A program made the translations under genes and the position numbers. 34,923 nucleotides of DNA, from NCBI GenBank assembly GCA_937872315.1, contig CALMST010000026.1, positions 1 to 34,923 of the forward strand. Reading direction: 5' to 3'. Positions within the stretch are counted from its first letter, which is position 1; the number at the start of each line of letters is the position of its first letter. The notes below the pieces were generated by a model. It was not told where the DNA came from and ran no database searches. It was given only the letters and a program-made list of their open reading frames with translations. This document shows positions 25,656-34,015 of the stretch, piece after piece. This DNA comes from an uncultured Ignavibacteria bacterium. Lineage in GTDB: Bacteria; Bacteroidota; Ignavibacteria; Tepidaquicellales; Tepidaquicellaceae.

Positions 25656-26885
25656 TCATGAGTCAAACGTTTTGAATTTTTTAATTGTATCAATTAAAAG
25701 CTGGTAAGTGTTTTCAGCATTATATTCCCAGGTAAAATGCTTACTGACAATTTCAATTCCCTTTAAGGACATTTCTTTCATCAGCGATTCATTTTGAGAT
25801 AATTCTGAAATGGCTTTAGCCATTTCATCAGGCGATCCGGATTTAACCAGGATCACAGGATAGCCGAGTTTCTTCAGCTCTTCTCCTCCGCCGTTTCCTT
25901 CACAGGTGATCACGGGGAGTCCTTTTGCAAGCGCTTCTATTATCACAACACCAAATGCTTCTGGATAGCTGGGAAGAATGAATATGTCTGCTCCGGTTAA
26001 CAGTTCTGATACTTTTGCCTGACTTACTTCTCCTTCAAAAACAATGTTCTTTAGTTTAAGCTTTTCCGAAAGCTCTGCATATTCATTTTTTAAAATTCCG
26101 TCACCTGCAATTGTCAGCTCAAAATTATCTTTCTCATATTTTTCCTTTAAACAGGCTAATGCGCCTATAAGAGTATCTATATTTTTTCTTCTTTCAGAAA
26201 GATGACTGACGCATATGAGTTTGTTCTTATCAGGGCTGAAATTTTTTGGAGAATCTAAAATATCAAGACTCTGACCGAGATAGCAGATACTTATATCCTT
26301 CAGATCCGGGTCTTCATCCTCAAGTTCTCTTTTGTTGACAGTACTGTGAACAATTATTTTATCCGCTTTTTTAAATGTTCTTAAAAAAGTCTTATGATCT
26401 TTGGGAAATAATTTTTTGAGAGTCGGTATGTCTTCATGATGATCAATTACCAAGGGTACTTTGAAATGATCAGCAAGCTTTTTGGAAAGTTCAGCCCAAG
26501 GCCTGATCCAGTTGCAGCAGATAACGTCTGGCTTTATCCCGTCAATTAGTCTAAGCGCCTTTTTATAAAAAAAAAAGTTTATAAAATCATTGTCGGCTTT
26601 TTCAAAATAAGGTCTCGGCAAAGAAACATATCCGAAGTATATAACTTTAAGATCTCCTTCTGTAAATGTATTTGTATCATTAATTGAAGAAAACCAGCCG
26701 GTTAAATTTGAAATAAATTTTGCAGGGTTATATGAAAGTATTTCTTTTGGTGGTATGTATCGCACCGGGACAAGTGTAACAACTTCGCACAATTCTGAAA
26801 GCGCTTTTACATGATTGTAAATGAACTCGCCCGTAACGGGTTTAAGTTTATTCGGAAAACATTCTGAAATTTCTATTACTGTCAT
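25656..26885 (-). CDS. GT4-family glycosyltransferase
   Basis: 409 residues. The N-terminus TVIEISECFPNKLKPVTGEFIYNHVKA is that of GT4 enzymes with a long acceptor loop. DVICCNWIRPWAELSKKLA, VPLVIDHHEDIPTL and KIIVHSTVNKRELEDE follow, then LICVSHLSERRKNIDTLIGAL and LTIAGDGILKNEYAEL in the donor domain. The catalytic motif PEAFGVVIIEALAKGLPVITCEGNGGGEEL has an intact E-x7-E. The C-terminus ends in KKFKTFDS, and its TGA stop touches the heptamer array. It adds a sugar in the cytoplasm to the growing lipid-linked unit. It starts 13 bp after the methyltransferase gene. Confidence 0.92.
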   Translation of the reverse strand: MTVIEISECFPNKLKPVTGEFIYNHVKALSELCEVVTLVPVRYIPPKEILSYNPAKFISNLTGWFSSINDTNTFTEGDLKVIYFGYVSLPRPYFEKADNDFINFFFYKKALRLIDGIKPDVICCNWIRPWAELSKKLADHFKVPLVIDHHEDIPTLKKLFPKDHKTFLRTFKKADKIIVHSTVNKRELEDEDPDLKDISICYLGQSLDILDSPKNFSPDKNKLICVSHLSERRKNIDTLIGALACLKEKYEKDNFELTIAGDGILKNEYAELSEKLKLKNIVFEGEVSQAKVSELLTGADIFILPSYPEAFGVVIIEALAKGLPVITCEGNGGGEELKKLGYPVILVKSGSPDEMAKAISELSQNESLMKEMSLKGIEIVSKHFTWEYNAENTYQLLIDTIKKFKTFDS

Positions 26886-26898
26886 AAGCTCATTTAAA

Positions 26899-27672
26899 TC
26901 ATTTGATTTTTTCTGCCACCATAAAATATCCCATTGATGAAAACATCTCGTTTGCCGAAGGAAGCTTATTCTCTTCTAATTTTTTTCTGAATGATCTGAT
27001 ATTAATTTTATAAAAAAGCCACTCAGGAAAATTTATTATATTATTTATCAGAGTATTATCTCTCACACTTTTCAATCCCACGGATTTTAAAGCATAAAAA
27101 AATATTTTTGTAAGCGAATAATAAAATATGTAAAGTCCCGAAGAAAAGGTACCGCCCATGGAGAATGCTGACATAACTTTGAAATTATTCTCTTCCAGAA
27201 TTTTTCTTAATCCGTAATATGTATATCTCCTGTAATCATGCGGCGCTTCATGCAGAACATAAGTGAATGGCGTTGAAATAATTAGCGTACCTCCGGGTTT
27301 AAGTATAGTGCTGATATTGCTTATGACTTTCCTGTCATTTACCGTATGTTCTAAAACTTCTGTGCATAGAACACAGTCAAACCGGTTCATTTCAAAATGC
27401 TTATCAATGTCTTCAGCATAACACTCAACTTCAACCTTTGCATTTTTATGAAGCGAAAACGGAACATCGCAACCTACGGACGATTCACAGTATTCATTAT
27501 AAATATCATAATATGGCTTATTCCCGCAGCCGAGATCAAGCAGATTTCCTTCAAGATAGTCCCTGAAATGCCAGATGCTTTCCAGCAGCAATCCGTTTTT
27601 ATAATAGCTCTCCGAACCTGAATATCTTAAACAGTATCTGTCGTTCTTTTTATAAAATGAGCTGCTATCCAA
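26899..27672 (-). CDS. Class I SAM-dependent methyltransferase
   Basis: 257 residues. SAM-binding motif I is NLLDLGCGNKPYYDI (43-57); SVGCDVPF is the acidic end of beta-2; RFDCVLCTEVLEHTVNDRKV covers motif II and the TEVLEH signature; LKPGGTLIISTPF is motif III. The inserted HEAPHDYRRYTYYGLRKILEENNF segment is typical of methyltransferases in O-antigen and capsule loci that act on sugars. The start is TTG at 27672, 9 bp after the upstream CgeB-like gene. The second methyltransferase of the window (14798-15457) is not closely related. Target position unknown. Confidence 0.86.
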   Translation of the reverse strand: MDSSSFYKKNDRYCLRYSGSESYYKNGLLLESIWHFRDYLEGNLLDLGCGNKPYYDIYNEYCESSVGCDVPFSLHKNAKVEVECYAEDIDKHFEMNRFDCVLCTEVLEHTVNDRKVISNISTILKPGGTLIISTPFTYVLHEAPHDYRRYTYYGLRKILEENNFKVMSAFSMGGTFSSGLYIFYYSLTKIFFYALKSVGLKSVRDNTLINNIINFPEWLFYKINIRSFRKKLEENKLPSANEMFSSMGYFMVAEKIK

Positions 27673-27681
27673 TCTTATAAT

Positions 27682-28749
27682 TTAAATTTGACCGGTAATA
27701 TTTTTAACAAGTGATTCTAATGTATATTTCTTCAGCACTATCTCACGGGCTTTCTGTGATAATTCTTTCCGCTCATTTTCATTCTTTAAATAATATTCTG
27801 TTTTATCTCTGAGCTCTGAAATGGTTTTAAATGTTACGGCTTCTTTATCAGTGAAAAGTAAATCAAAATCTTTTTTATATTCAGAAATCGTGAAAATCCC
27901 TGAAGACATGCAATCAAATACACGGGTGGTAACTCCGTTGATAATTCCGGAGTTTACCGTGACAGGATAGATCTTAGAACAGTTACAGGCTATGTTTACT
28001 TCCCCGGAGTTAAGAGACTTTTCAGTATATTTTTCTTTCAAAGCGGGAAAGTACCGGAAAAGTTCATACCATGATCTGTCTCCGAATAATTTCAGATCGA
28101 GATCCGAAACTGCATTAAGCACGGCCGCTCTTTTAATTCCCCATGAATTCATATAATAGCCTGTTCCGATAAAGATAATGTCGCTTTTGAATTTCCTTAA
28201 ACTATCCTCATCAGGATCTAATGGATAAAAAACAGACGCGTCTGTTCCGACCGGAGAAAATATGATCTTCTTAATTCCGAGCATTTTCAGATTATCAATC
28301 CAGCCCGTATCCGGCGTGATCACCGCATCAGCTTTCATTACGTTTAGCACGAAAGTTTTTTTTCCCGGGAGAAGATAATTCGGGTCATCACCCAGGAAAA
28401 CAATTATCTTAGTTCCGTTTTTTTTAAAAAGATCTATTGTCGAAGGTAAAACCTTGCAGTCATTATAAATAAAAATATGTGATGGCTTTTCTTCTTTATA
28501 TTTATTTAAAAGAGCATTATTTACAACTTTTAAATATTTATCATAAATCAGATTATCATATTTCCGCGGGAATCTGTGAGAATAGCCGCTTAATTTTTTC
28601 CAGTTATTATTATAGAGTTCATGAATATTAAAATAATTAACATTGAACCCGTTTTTTTTGAGGGCTTCCGCAAAGTAAAATTCGAGTGGTCCGAGATTTT
28701 GTTCACCCAGAACCCAGTATAAGTTATGCGGCGTCAGAGTATTCGGCAT
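27682..28749 (-). CDS. CgeB-like glycosyltransferase (GT-B, group-1 C-terminal domain)
   Basis: 355 residues from ATG at 28749 (MPNTLTPHNLYWVLGEQNL). A TTG at 28773 would add 8 residues and deepen the overlap with the upstream gene, so the ATG is preferred. KPSHIFIYNDCKVLP, TKIIVFLGDDPNYL and ADAVITPDTGWIDNLKMLG form the N-terminal domain typical of CgeB and spore-maturation-like glycosyltransferases. SDIIFIGTGYYMNSWGIKR and NSGIINGVTTRVFDCMSSGIFTISEYKKDFDLLFTD mark the C-terminal domain, which replaces the classical E-x7-E with RVFDCMSSG. It overlaps the end of the ligase/polymerase gene by 26 bases. A single-sugar transfer role is likely. Confidence 0.85.
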   Translation of the reverse strand: MPNTLTPHNLYWVLGEQNLGPLEFYFAEALKKNGFNVNYFNIHELYNNNWKKLSGYSHRFPRKYDNLIYDKYLKVVNNALLNKYKEEKPSHIFIYNDCKVLPSTIDLFKKNGTKIIVFLGDDPNYLLPGKKTFVLNVMKADAVITPDTGWIDNLKMLGIKKIIFSPVGTDASVFYPLDPDEDSLRKFKSDIIFIGTGYYMNSWGIKRAAVLNAVSDLDLKLFGDRSWYELFRYFPALKEKYTEKSLNSGEVNIACNCSKIYPVTVNSGIINGVTTRVFDCMSSGIFTISEYKKDFDLLFTDKEAVTFKTISELRDKTEYYLKNENERKELSQKAREIVLKKYTLESLVKNITGQI

Positions 28750-30058
28750 TTTCAGTTGATTCCTGTTTCCCAATATTTAATAAAATATTTCCCATGGCAA
28801 ATATAATGGCGCCGGTAGCATTAAAATAAAACATATCGATGCTGAATATGCTCATGAAAGTTACCATCATTACCACGCTTATAAGAGATACAAATAATAT
28901 ATAATCATACTTTATGAAAATTTTAATATTATTATAATATTGTTTAATGAAACTTCCAAGCAAAATCAGTCCCGATACTCCGAATATCGTTATTAAATTA
29001 GGAATACCAAGATCATTTGTCACAAGACTTCTGGAAATGCTTGAAAAGCCGGCACCGAATACAGGATATTCCCACCATACACTAAGCATCTGAAGCAATA
29101 TGTATTCTCTTCCGATAAATGATGAGTCTGTTTTATCAGCAAGATCATTTATTGAATTTATTCTTAACAGGAATATATCAAAGATCTGGTTGAATGTGGA
29201 TGAAGTGTAAAGCAATATAAAACCAGCAAATGCAATTGTCCCGATCATGGCGAATAATTTTACCCTGACATTATATTTCTTTTCACTTCCAAACAATATA
29301 AACAATGTTATAACGATCATGAAGAATGCAAAACCAATAATCCATATTCTGCTGAGTGTTATCATTACGGAAAGAACATACATTGCAATAAGCAAAAGTC
29401 CGTAATTTCTTTTCTCCTTGAAAAAGTAATAACAACCGAAAAATAAATTGAACGGCAGCAGATAAGTGATCCTTGACCAGATATAACCTGTCTTTATGCC
29501 TCCAAACTCCACAGAGAACGGATCTTCGCCATAAAACATACTGTTGCTTTCAAATACTCTTACCGGTATTCTTTTCTGCATTATGTATTCATATATCTGT
29601 ACAAATAAAAATGTGAATACCATGACCGTGATCACTTTTTCAAAAAAATTAAATTCGGTAATGTCAATTATTGTGACAACGAAATATGGGAGCAGGAGGA
29701 AGTTGCCAAGAGGTCTTATAACGCTGATAATATCTTTTATTGAATATGAATTTATAATGAATGGAATTATAAGTGATATTAATATCAAAATTCCAAAAAG
29801 CAATACGGAAAACTTATAATTCATAAGTGCAAGCTTATCCTTTTTAAGGAATATCACAATTATAACTGCCAGCCAGAAAATATCCATAAAATAAATTGTT
29901 CCGACACCTCCGAAATCTCCTATCTCAAGATTTGGATTCACATAGATGATTTCTCCGAAATTTGTCATGACCATCAACACCGTTACAATTCCACTCCTGT
30001 AATCAAATAGTAAAATTACAAGCGCAACGGTCATCAGCACATAAATTAAAATGGACAT
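28724..30058 (-). CDS. O-antigen polymerase / ligase-like membrane protein (Wzy/WaaL family)
   Basis: 444 residues with about 10-12 membrane helices, hydrophobic from the first residues. The large periplasmic loop and the conserved ITLSRIWIIGFAFF helix, followed by FIGREYILLQMLSVWWEYPVFGAGFSS, match the Wzy_C domain shared by O-antigen ligases and polymerases (R-x-n-Arg and GR motifs). The neighbouring flippase and the block of glycosyltransferases argue for the polymerase of repeat units, but the ligase cannot be excluded from sequence. It starts at the base right after the GNAT stop (TAA then ATG) and overlaps the CgeB-like gene, so it is in a tight operon. It acts at the periplasmic face of the inner membrane. 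Confidence 0.85.
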   Translation of the reverse strand: MSILIYVLMTVALVILLFDYRSGIVTVLMVMTNFGEIIYVNPNLEIGDFGGVGTIYFMDIFWLAVIIVIFLKKDKLALMNYKFSVLLFGILILISLIIPFIINSYSIKDIISVIRPLGNFLLLPYFVVTIIDITEFNFFEKVITVMVFTFLFVQIYEYIMQKRIPVRVFESNSMFYGEDPFSVEFGGIKTGYIWSRITYLLPFNLFFGCYYFFKEKRNYGLLLIAMYVLSVMITLSRIWIIGFAFFMIVITLFILFGSEKKYNVRVKLFAMIGTIAFAGFILLYTSSTFNQIFDIFLLRINSINDLADKTDSSFIGREYILLQMLSVWWEYPVFGAGFSSISRSLVTNDLGIPNLITIFGVSGLILLGSFIKQYYNNIKIFIKYDYILFVSLISVVMMVTFMSIFSIDMFYFNATGAIIFAMGNILLNIGKQESTENAEYSDAA

Positions 30059-30589
30059 TTACTGTTGCTTAATTTTATATTCTGAAAAAGTTATACACAA
30101 AAGAATGTTGTCATGATATTTGCCGCTTTTAAACAAGGCTTCTTTTATCCTTCCCGTAATCTTAAACCCGGCGCTCTGAAGAGCTTTAAGACTCTTTTCA
30201 TTGTATTCACCTGCGCGGGCATAAATACAATTCACGTTAAGACTTTCAAATAAATACTTTATGATCATTTGATAAGACTTTGCCGCCAGCCCTTTGCCTC
30301 TGAATTTTTTAAAAATATCCACTCCGGTCTCAGCGCTTCTGTTTGTTATATCAAAATTCTGAAGCCTCCAGATACCGATAATATTTGACGGCTTGCCGAG
30401 ATAAAGCAAATAAGAAGTATTTGTCCTGCTTCCGGAAATATTCTCCCACCATTTTAACTGCTGATATTCGGTCACAATAAACGGATCACCAAGCATTGTC
30501 AAAACAGATTCATCGTTATGCTCTTCCCTGATAATTTCAAGATCTGCTTTTTCAATGACCCTGAAACCTATCGTTCCGGTATTTTTCAT
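30059..30589 (-). CDS. GNAT-family N-acetyltransferase (RimJ/RimL-like fold)
   Basis: 176 residues. It begins IGFRVIEKADLEIIREEHND, has the beta-strand NIIGIWRLQNFDITNRSAETGVDI, the acetyl-CoA pyrophosphate-binding loop FRGKGLAAKSYQMII (R-G-K-G-L-A), and the C-terminal VNCIYARAGEYNEKSLKALQSAGF motif typical of RimJ/RimL-type GNAT enzymes. RimJ proteins acetylate protein N-termini, but a copy directly in front of a Wzy-like gene (0 bp apart) is more likely to acetylate an amino sugar, as PseH- or WecD-type GNAT enzymes do. The start ATG is followed upstream by a leader with a terminator-like hairpin about 30 bases away. Confidence 0.85.
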   Translation of the reverse strand: MKNTGTIGFRVIEKADLEIIREEHNDESVLTMLGDPFIVTEYQQLKWWENISGSRTNTSYLLYLGKPSNIIGIWRLQNFDITNRSAETGVDIFKKFRGKGLAAKSYQMIIKYLFESLNVNCIYARAGEYNEKSLKALQSAGFKITGRIKEALFKSGKYHDNILLCITFSEYKIKQQ

Positions 30590-31069
30590 TTAACTTCTAT
30601 GAAGAGTTTATGTATAAAAATTGCCTTAAAATATAGAAATATTAAAAGGCAATAAAGCTAAAAATAGTTCGTAAATTCAATACTGTCCCAGTTCAGTCCA
30701 AAACATTTTGCAAAATTAATAATTGTTTAAAATTCACTTAAGAATCAAAAATTGCAGGCTGTGAAATAAAACAACCCTCCTGTTATAATTTGCCGAAAGA
30801 TATTTAGGTAATGGCGGGAAGCAAAAATTTTCTTTCTGAGCCTGCCGTTAGTACATTTCCGGCAGTGTATCTTTAAAACATGATAACCTGCGGGCGTTTT
30901 TTCCCATCTTCTTTATGATAAAGCTTAAAAAAGAAGGGAAATCCGGTTAATGCTCAATTCTGTAAAATATTTTTTAAACGTATAGGACAGATTTTCCGCA
31001 AAGTAATTAATGAGTTAAAATCCATAGTGGAGGATCTGTTCATTGAGAACTTTACAGACTTTACAAACT
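30590..31069. other. 480-bp gene-free gap with several hairpins
   Basis: No open reading frame of credible length or composition is present on either strand. Three inverted repeats stand out: 30620-30653 (terminator-like, see next feature), 30842-30865 (CTGCCG and CGGCAG around a 12-base loop), and 30901-30940 (TTCCC plus TTCTT on one side with a 3-base bulge, AAGAAGGGAA on the other). A tandem nonamer begins at 31049. It is the largest gap inside the glycan region and could hold a leader or small RNA, or be a boundary between two operons. Confidence 0.6.
30615..30653 (-). terminator. Candidate intrinsic terminator or attenuator in the leader of the GNAT-wzy operon
   Basis: ATTGCCTT (30620-30627) and AAGGCAAT (30646-30653) pair perfectly over 8 bases; an inner AATAT/ATATT helix with an AGAA loop adds 5 more pairs across a small internal loop. 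On the minus strand the stem runs straight into TTTTTA, as in an intrinsic terminator. It sits 31 bases upstream of the GNAT ATG and about 415 bases after the flippase stop. It may end transcripts from the right-hand operon or act as an attenuator. Confidence 0.5.
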
Positions 31070-31075
31070 TTATGA
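31049..31075. repeat. Nonanucleotide tandem repeat at the 3' end of the flippase gene
   Basis: Three 9-base units follow one another: ACTTTACAG (31049-31057), ACTTTACAA (31058-31066) and ACTTTATGA (31067-31075). The last overlaps the TAA stop of the flippase gene. The copy number is low and the array decays into the coding side (ACTCTTCCC). Confidence 0.7.
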
Positions 31076-32353
31076 ACTCTTCCCGAGCATTTCCTTAATT
31101 CCTTTTACAAAATTATCCGGATAAAATATTTCATTTATTCCAAAGTTTTCATCTTTTGAAATTTTTGACAGGTAGAAATAGCTTATAATGATCGTACCGG
31201 CTGCCACAAACGGGAGCACCATCCCTGTTCCGGTAATTCCGAAAAGATTTATGAATGTTAAAGAAAATATCAGTGAAAGTATCATTGAAGTGACAGATAT
31301 TATGAGGATATAATTATATCTGTTAAATGCCAGTATCACAAGTCCGCTGAACATTACCATTGGCCAGAGCAATATTGTAATCGAAAACATTTTTAATATC
31401 ATTGCAGACTCTGAGAATTTTTCCCCGAACATAACGGAGATGATCGTATCGGAGAAAATATATGTTAATATGGAAAGGATGATTCCGGTAAAGAGATATA
31501 AATAAAATATAAGGCTGAGCTTGTTAACGTTTCTCGCATCATTTTTCTTTACGCTTTTTAGTAACACCGGCATCAGAGTATAACTTAATCCCTGTACAAC
31601 TGTCAGAAGTATCAGATAGATCTTATTTGATGCATTATAATATCCGACAGCCTGTTCATTCAGTATTATACCTGCGCTCAGAATAATAAATGAAGAAGTT
31701 ATTCCTTCCGCTTTATTGGCTAGTCCGAGTTTGTATGCTTCTTTAAGTGTTTTTAAATTATACTTAAGATTTAAATTTATTCTAATATGATTTTTTCTTA
31801 TGTAAGGAATAAATAAAAACAGGGCTGTTACTGCTGACTGAATTACTGAAAATACTATAAGAAGTGTTACGGAGCTGTAATTAATAAATACCAGAAAGAT
31901 CAGTCCTGCATAAATAAGCTGGCCGGCTAATTCGGAAATTGAATTATAATAAAGTTTATTGTTTGCCAGATAATAATATCTGATCGCAAAAGTCTGTGTA
32001 ATAAATGTAAAAGAAAAGATCAGAAGCATCAGATATTTTTCTGAATCGAAAATAAAATACCCGGCTATAAAAAGTACTGTATATGTAAATATTAATGTAA
32101 GTATCTGAAGGGAAATGATCTTTCCTATGATCAGTTTACTGTCAACTTTTTCGCATAACTTGTTTGTTCCGTAACTAAGATATCCGAAATCAACAAAAAA
32201 TCCAAAGTAAGAAAGTATTACAAAAAGATATGAGTACAAACCGTATCCTTCCGGACCAAGAGCTCTGGTGATAATAGGAAGCGTCAGAAACCCTATCAGT
32301 CTTGATACAGAGTCGACACCTAATTTTGAAATGAAATTAATTATTAATTTCAT
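31070..32353 (-). CDS. wzx: Wzx-type polysaccharide flippase (MOP superfamily), copy 2
   Basis: 427 residues with about 12 membrane helices. The start KLIINFISKLGVDSVSRLIGFLTLPIITRALGPEGYG is the classical Wzx N-terminus (a......r...fl..pi..r.LGp..yG), clearer than in the first flippase. ILNEQAVGYYNASNKIYLILLTVVQGLSYTLMPVL matches the middle helices, and ITILLWPMVMFSGLVILAFNRYN a later one. It should flip the lipid-linked repeat unit of the right block. Its ATG lies 17 bases inside the nucleotidyltransferase gene, so it is coupled to the sugar-activation genes. The two flippases are only distantly similar, which argues against a recent duplication. Confidence 0.92.
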   Translation of the reverse strand: MKLIINFISKLGVDSVSRLIGFLTLPIITRALGPEGYGLYSYLFVILSYFGFFVDFGYLSYGTNKLCEKVDSKLIIGKIISLQILTLIFTYTVLFIAGYFIFDSEKYLMLLIFSFTFITQTFAIRYYYLANNKLYYNSISELAGQLIYAGLIFLVFINYSSVTLLIVFSVIQSAVTALFLFIPYIRKNHIRINLNLKYNLKTLKEAYKLGLANKAEGITSSFIILSAGIILNEQAVGYYNASNKIYLILLTVVQGLSYTLMPVLLKSVKKNDARNVNKLSLIFYLYLFTGIILSILTYIFSDTIISVMFGEKFSESAMILKMFSITILLWPMVMFSGLVILAFNRYNYILIISVTSMILSLIFSLTFINLFGITGTGMVLPFVAAGTIIISYFYLSKISKDENFGINEIFYPDNFVKGIKEMLGKSS

Positions 32354-33020
32354 TTTCCTTTAATTTAATATTGCGATACCAGTTGTTTGCTTCAGCTATG
32401 CTTTCCAGATCTCCCAGATCAAACCAATAGCCCGTATGTACTATTACGCTTTTATTAACAGTCTCAAAAATATTGTTGCCATGTTTACAGTCAAGACCAT
32501 TTCTTATTATGTATGGCGCTATGACACCCAAATTACTTTCAGGAAACGGACTCTTATAAACGAATTTATTTGTAACAGGGGAATATGTTCCCATCTCCAT
32601 CAGCTTTTTTCTGTCACTGATCTCTTTAACGGAAAAAAGAATATCATTATTCTTCTCTGTAAATGCTTCAATAAGTTTATCTGTTTTAATGTTGCTGATA
32701 TTATCGCTCGGAACAAGCACACCATTTTTCTTGGTACCTGTAACTTCCTTTATATATTCCCAGCCGCTAAACATATCCGTTACTTTTTCATCGTCCTGTA
32801 TTATTGTTCTGTGTCCTGATCCTGATAATTTAATGTCATTGTCAGAATTTGTGAGAATGATAATTTCATTTATGTGTTCTGAATCTTCAAGTGTAGATAA
32901 TCCAAACTTAAATACCGGTTTATCATAGACAGGTATGAATGATTTTGAAATGAAATCTGTAATCGAAGAGATCCTTGTGCCTCTGCCGCCGCAAAAAAGG
33001 ACGCCTAAAAATTCTTCCAT
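32337..33020 (-). CDS. Sugar-1-phosphate nucleotidyltransferase (HddC/RmlA-like)
   Basis: 227 residues, shorter than RmlA-type enzymes (about 290) and close to HddC and similar guanylyl- or thymidylyltransferases. The N-terminus GVLFCGGRGTRISSITDFISKSFIPVYDKP (6-35) carries the nucleotide-binding G-G-x-G-T-R loop and the following Lys and PVYDKP motif. LVPSDNI contains the metal-binding Asp after the central strand, and GYWFDLGDLESIAEANNWY is the expected C-terminal sugar-binding segment (W-F-D-x-G). It overlaps the kinase gene by 16 bases and the flippase gene by 17. Together with the upstream GHMP kinase it probably converts a sugar 1-phosphate to a nucleotide sugar; whether heptose, fucose or another sugar is unknown. 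Confidence 0.82.
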   Translation of the reverse strand: MEEFLGVLFCGGRGTRISSITDFISKSFIPVYDKPVFKFGLSTLEDSEHINEIIILTNSDNDIKLSGSGHRTIIQDDEKVTDMFSGWEYIKEVTGTKKNGVLVPSDNISNIKTDKLIEAFTEKNNDILFSVKEISDRKKLMEMGTYSPVTNKFVYKSPFPESNLGVIAPYIIRNGLDCKHGNNIFETVNKSVIVHTGYWFDLGDLESIAEANNWYRNIKLKENEINN

Positions 33021-34015
33021 AATATTTCAGTTCCTTTATTGCTGAATTTTAGATCGAGCGCTATGAAATTCGGATAGAGTTCGTATTTGATCCTTTCCCT
33101 GGTCTTCGGATCTTCCGCAAATGCAAGCAGAAAGCCGCCGCCGCCTGCGCCGAGTACTTTTCCGCCTGTTACACCCTTGCTTCTTAAAGTATTATATAGC
33201 TGATCAATGAATGGATTTGTAGTGTGATTGTTGGTGGATTTTTTTAACTGCCATCCTTCGTGAAGAAGTTTACCGATGTATTTTGTGTTAATGTTTTTTG
33301 ATTCCGCCTCTTTCAGAAATTCAAAAGAAAGGTCTCTGAGATCATGAAAATGTTTTCTCTTTGCATCATCAAGAATATTAAGTCCGAGATTTGTCTGTAT
33401 GGACTTTATCTCTCTTGCCATATTGGTAAATACAAGAAAAAACCTGTCTTCAAGTTTTTTAAGATTTGAATCTGTGACCCTGACTTTTCTTACCTTAACT
33501 TTTCCATTTTCAAAGGTCATAGAATTGAATCCTCCGAAAACAGTTGCATACTGATCCTGTCTTCCTCCCAACGTACCGGCATCTGATTCTAGCTTATAAG
33601 TCAGTTCGGAATGCTCGGTCTTGTTTTTAATAACTTTATCCCTCAATGCGCTGCAGCCCATTATCAGACCGCTCATCATAGAAGATGATGCGCCGAGTCC
33701 GCTGCCTGTTGTCATAACGTCTGAAGTGAGTATCACCTCAATACCTTTGAAAATACCGTAATGCTCAAGCGCTGTCCGGGAGTAATTATGCCTGATCCTG
33801 CTGGTAATGGATTCGGTTTCTATCTCAGCATGGTGAACTCTCACATTAGAATCAAACATGTCTTTTATCGACACATAATTATACATATCAATGGTTGATG
33901 AAACCACATGTCCTGTATCGCCCTGTGAATAAAATGATTCGAGGTCAGTTCCGCCGCCGGCAAAACTTACTCTCAGCGGAGATCTTAGATATACCTGTCT
34001 TTTGTTGAACAGCAT
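33005..34015 (-). CDS. GHMP-family sugar kinase (HddA-like)
   Basis: 336 residues. The N-terminal RSPLRVSFAGGGTDLESFY (11-29) is the signature of the HddA (D-glycero-D-manno-heptose 7-phosphate 1-kinase) branch of GHMP kinases. The ATP-binding motif 2 is GSGLGASSSMMSGL (104-117), LGGRQDQYATVFGG carries the catalytic-type Asp, and GKVLGAGGGGFLLAFA is motif 3. Members of this branch phosphorylate the anomeric position of heptose 7-phosphate or, in related forms, fucose or other sugars. The start ATG overlaps the epimerase stop (TAATG arrangement), a strong sign of translational coupling. The heptose partners GmhA and GmhB are not seen here. Confidence 0.88.
   Translation of the reverse strand: MLFNKRQVYLRSPLRVSFAGGGTDLESFYSQGDTGHVVSSTIDMYNYVSIKDMFDSNVRVHHAEIETESITSRIRHNYSRTALEHYGIFKGIEVILTSDVMTTGSGLGASSSMMSGLIMGCSALRDKVIKNKTEHSELTYKLESDAGTLGGRQDQYATVFGGFNSMTFENGKVKVRKVRVTDSNLKKLEDRFFLVFTNMAREIKSIQTNLGLNILDDAKRKHFHDLRDLSFEFLKEAESKNINTKYIGKLLHEGWQLKKSTNNHTTNPFIDQLYNTLRSKGVTGGKVLGAGGGGFLLAFAEDPKTRERIKYELYPNFIALDLKFSNKGTEILWKNF

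Noticed and set aside
25583-25693. Possible 37-residue N-terminal extension of the AsnB protein
   Set aside because: The extension is encoded mostly by the heptamer array and the end of the preceding GT4 gene. Class II amidotransferases need Cys directly after the initiator Met, which fits the ATG at 25582.
30711-30718. Bacteroidota-type -7 promoter element (TAATTTTG on the minus strand) upstream of the GNAT gene
   Set aside because: The -7 pattern fits, but the nearest TTTG for a -33 element is about 27 bases away instead of about 19, and such patterns are common in AT-rich DNA.
30590-31069. JUMPstart/ops element typical of polysaccharide operons
   Set aside because: I looked for GGCGGTAG and its complement in the gap and did not find it.
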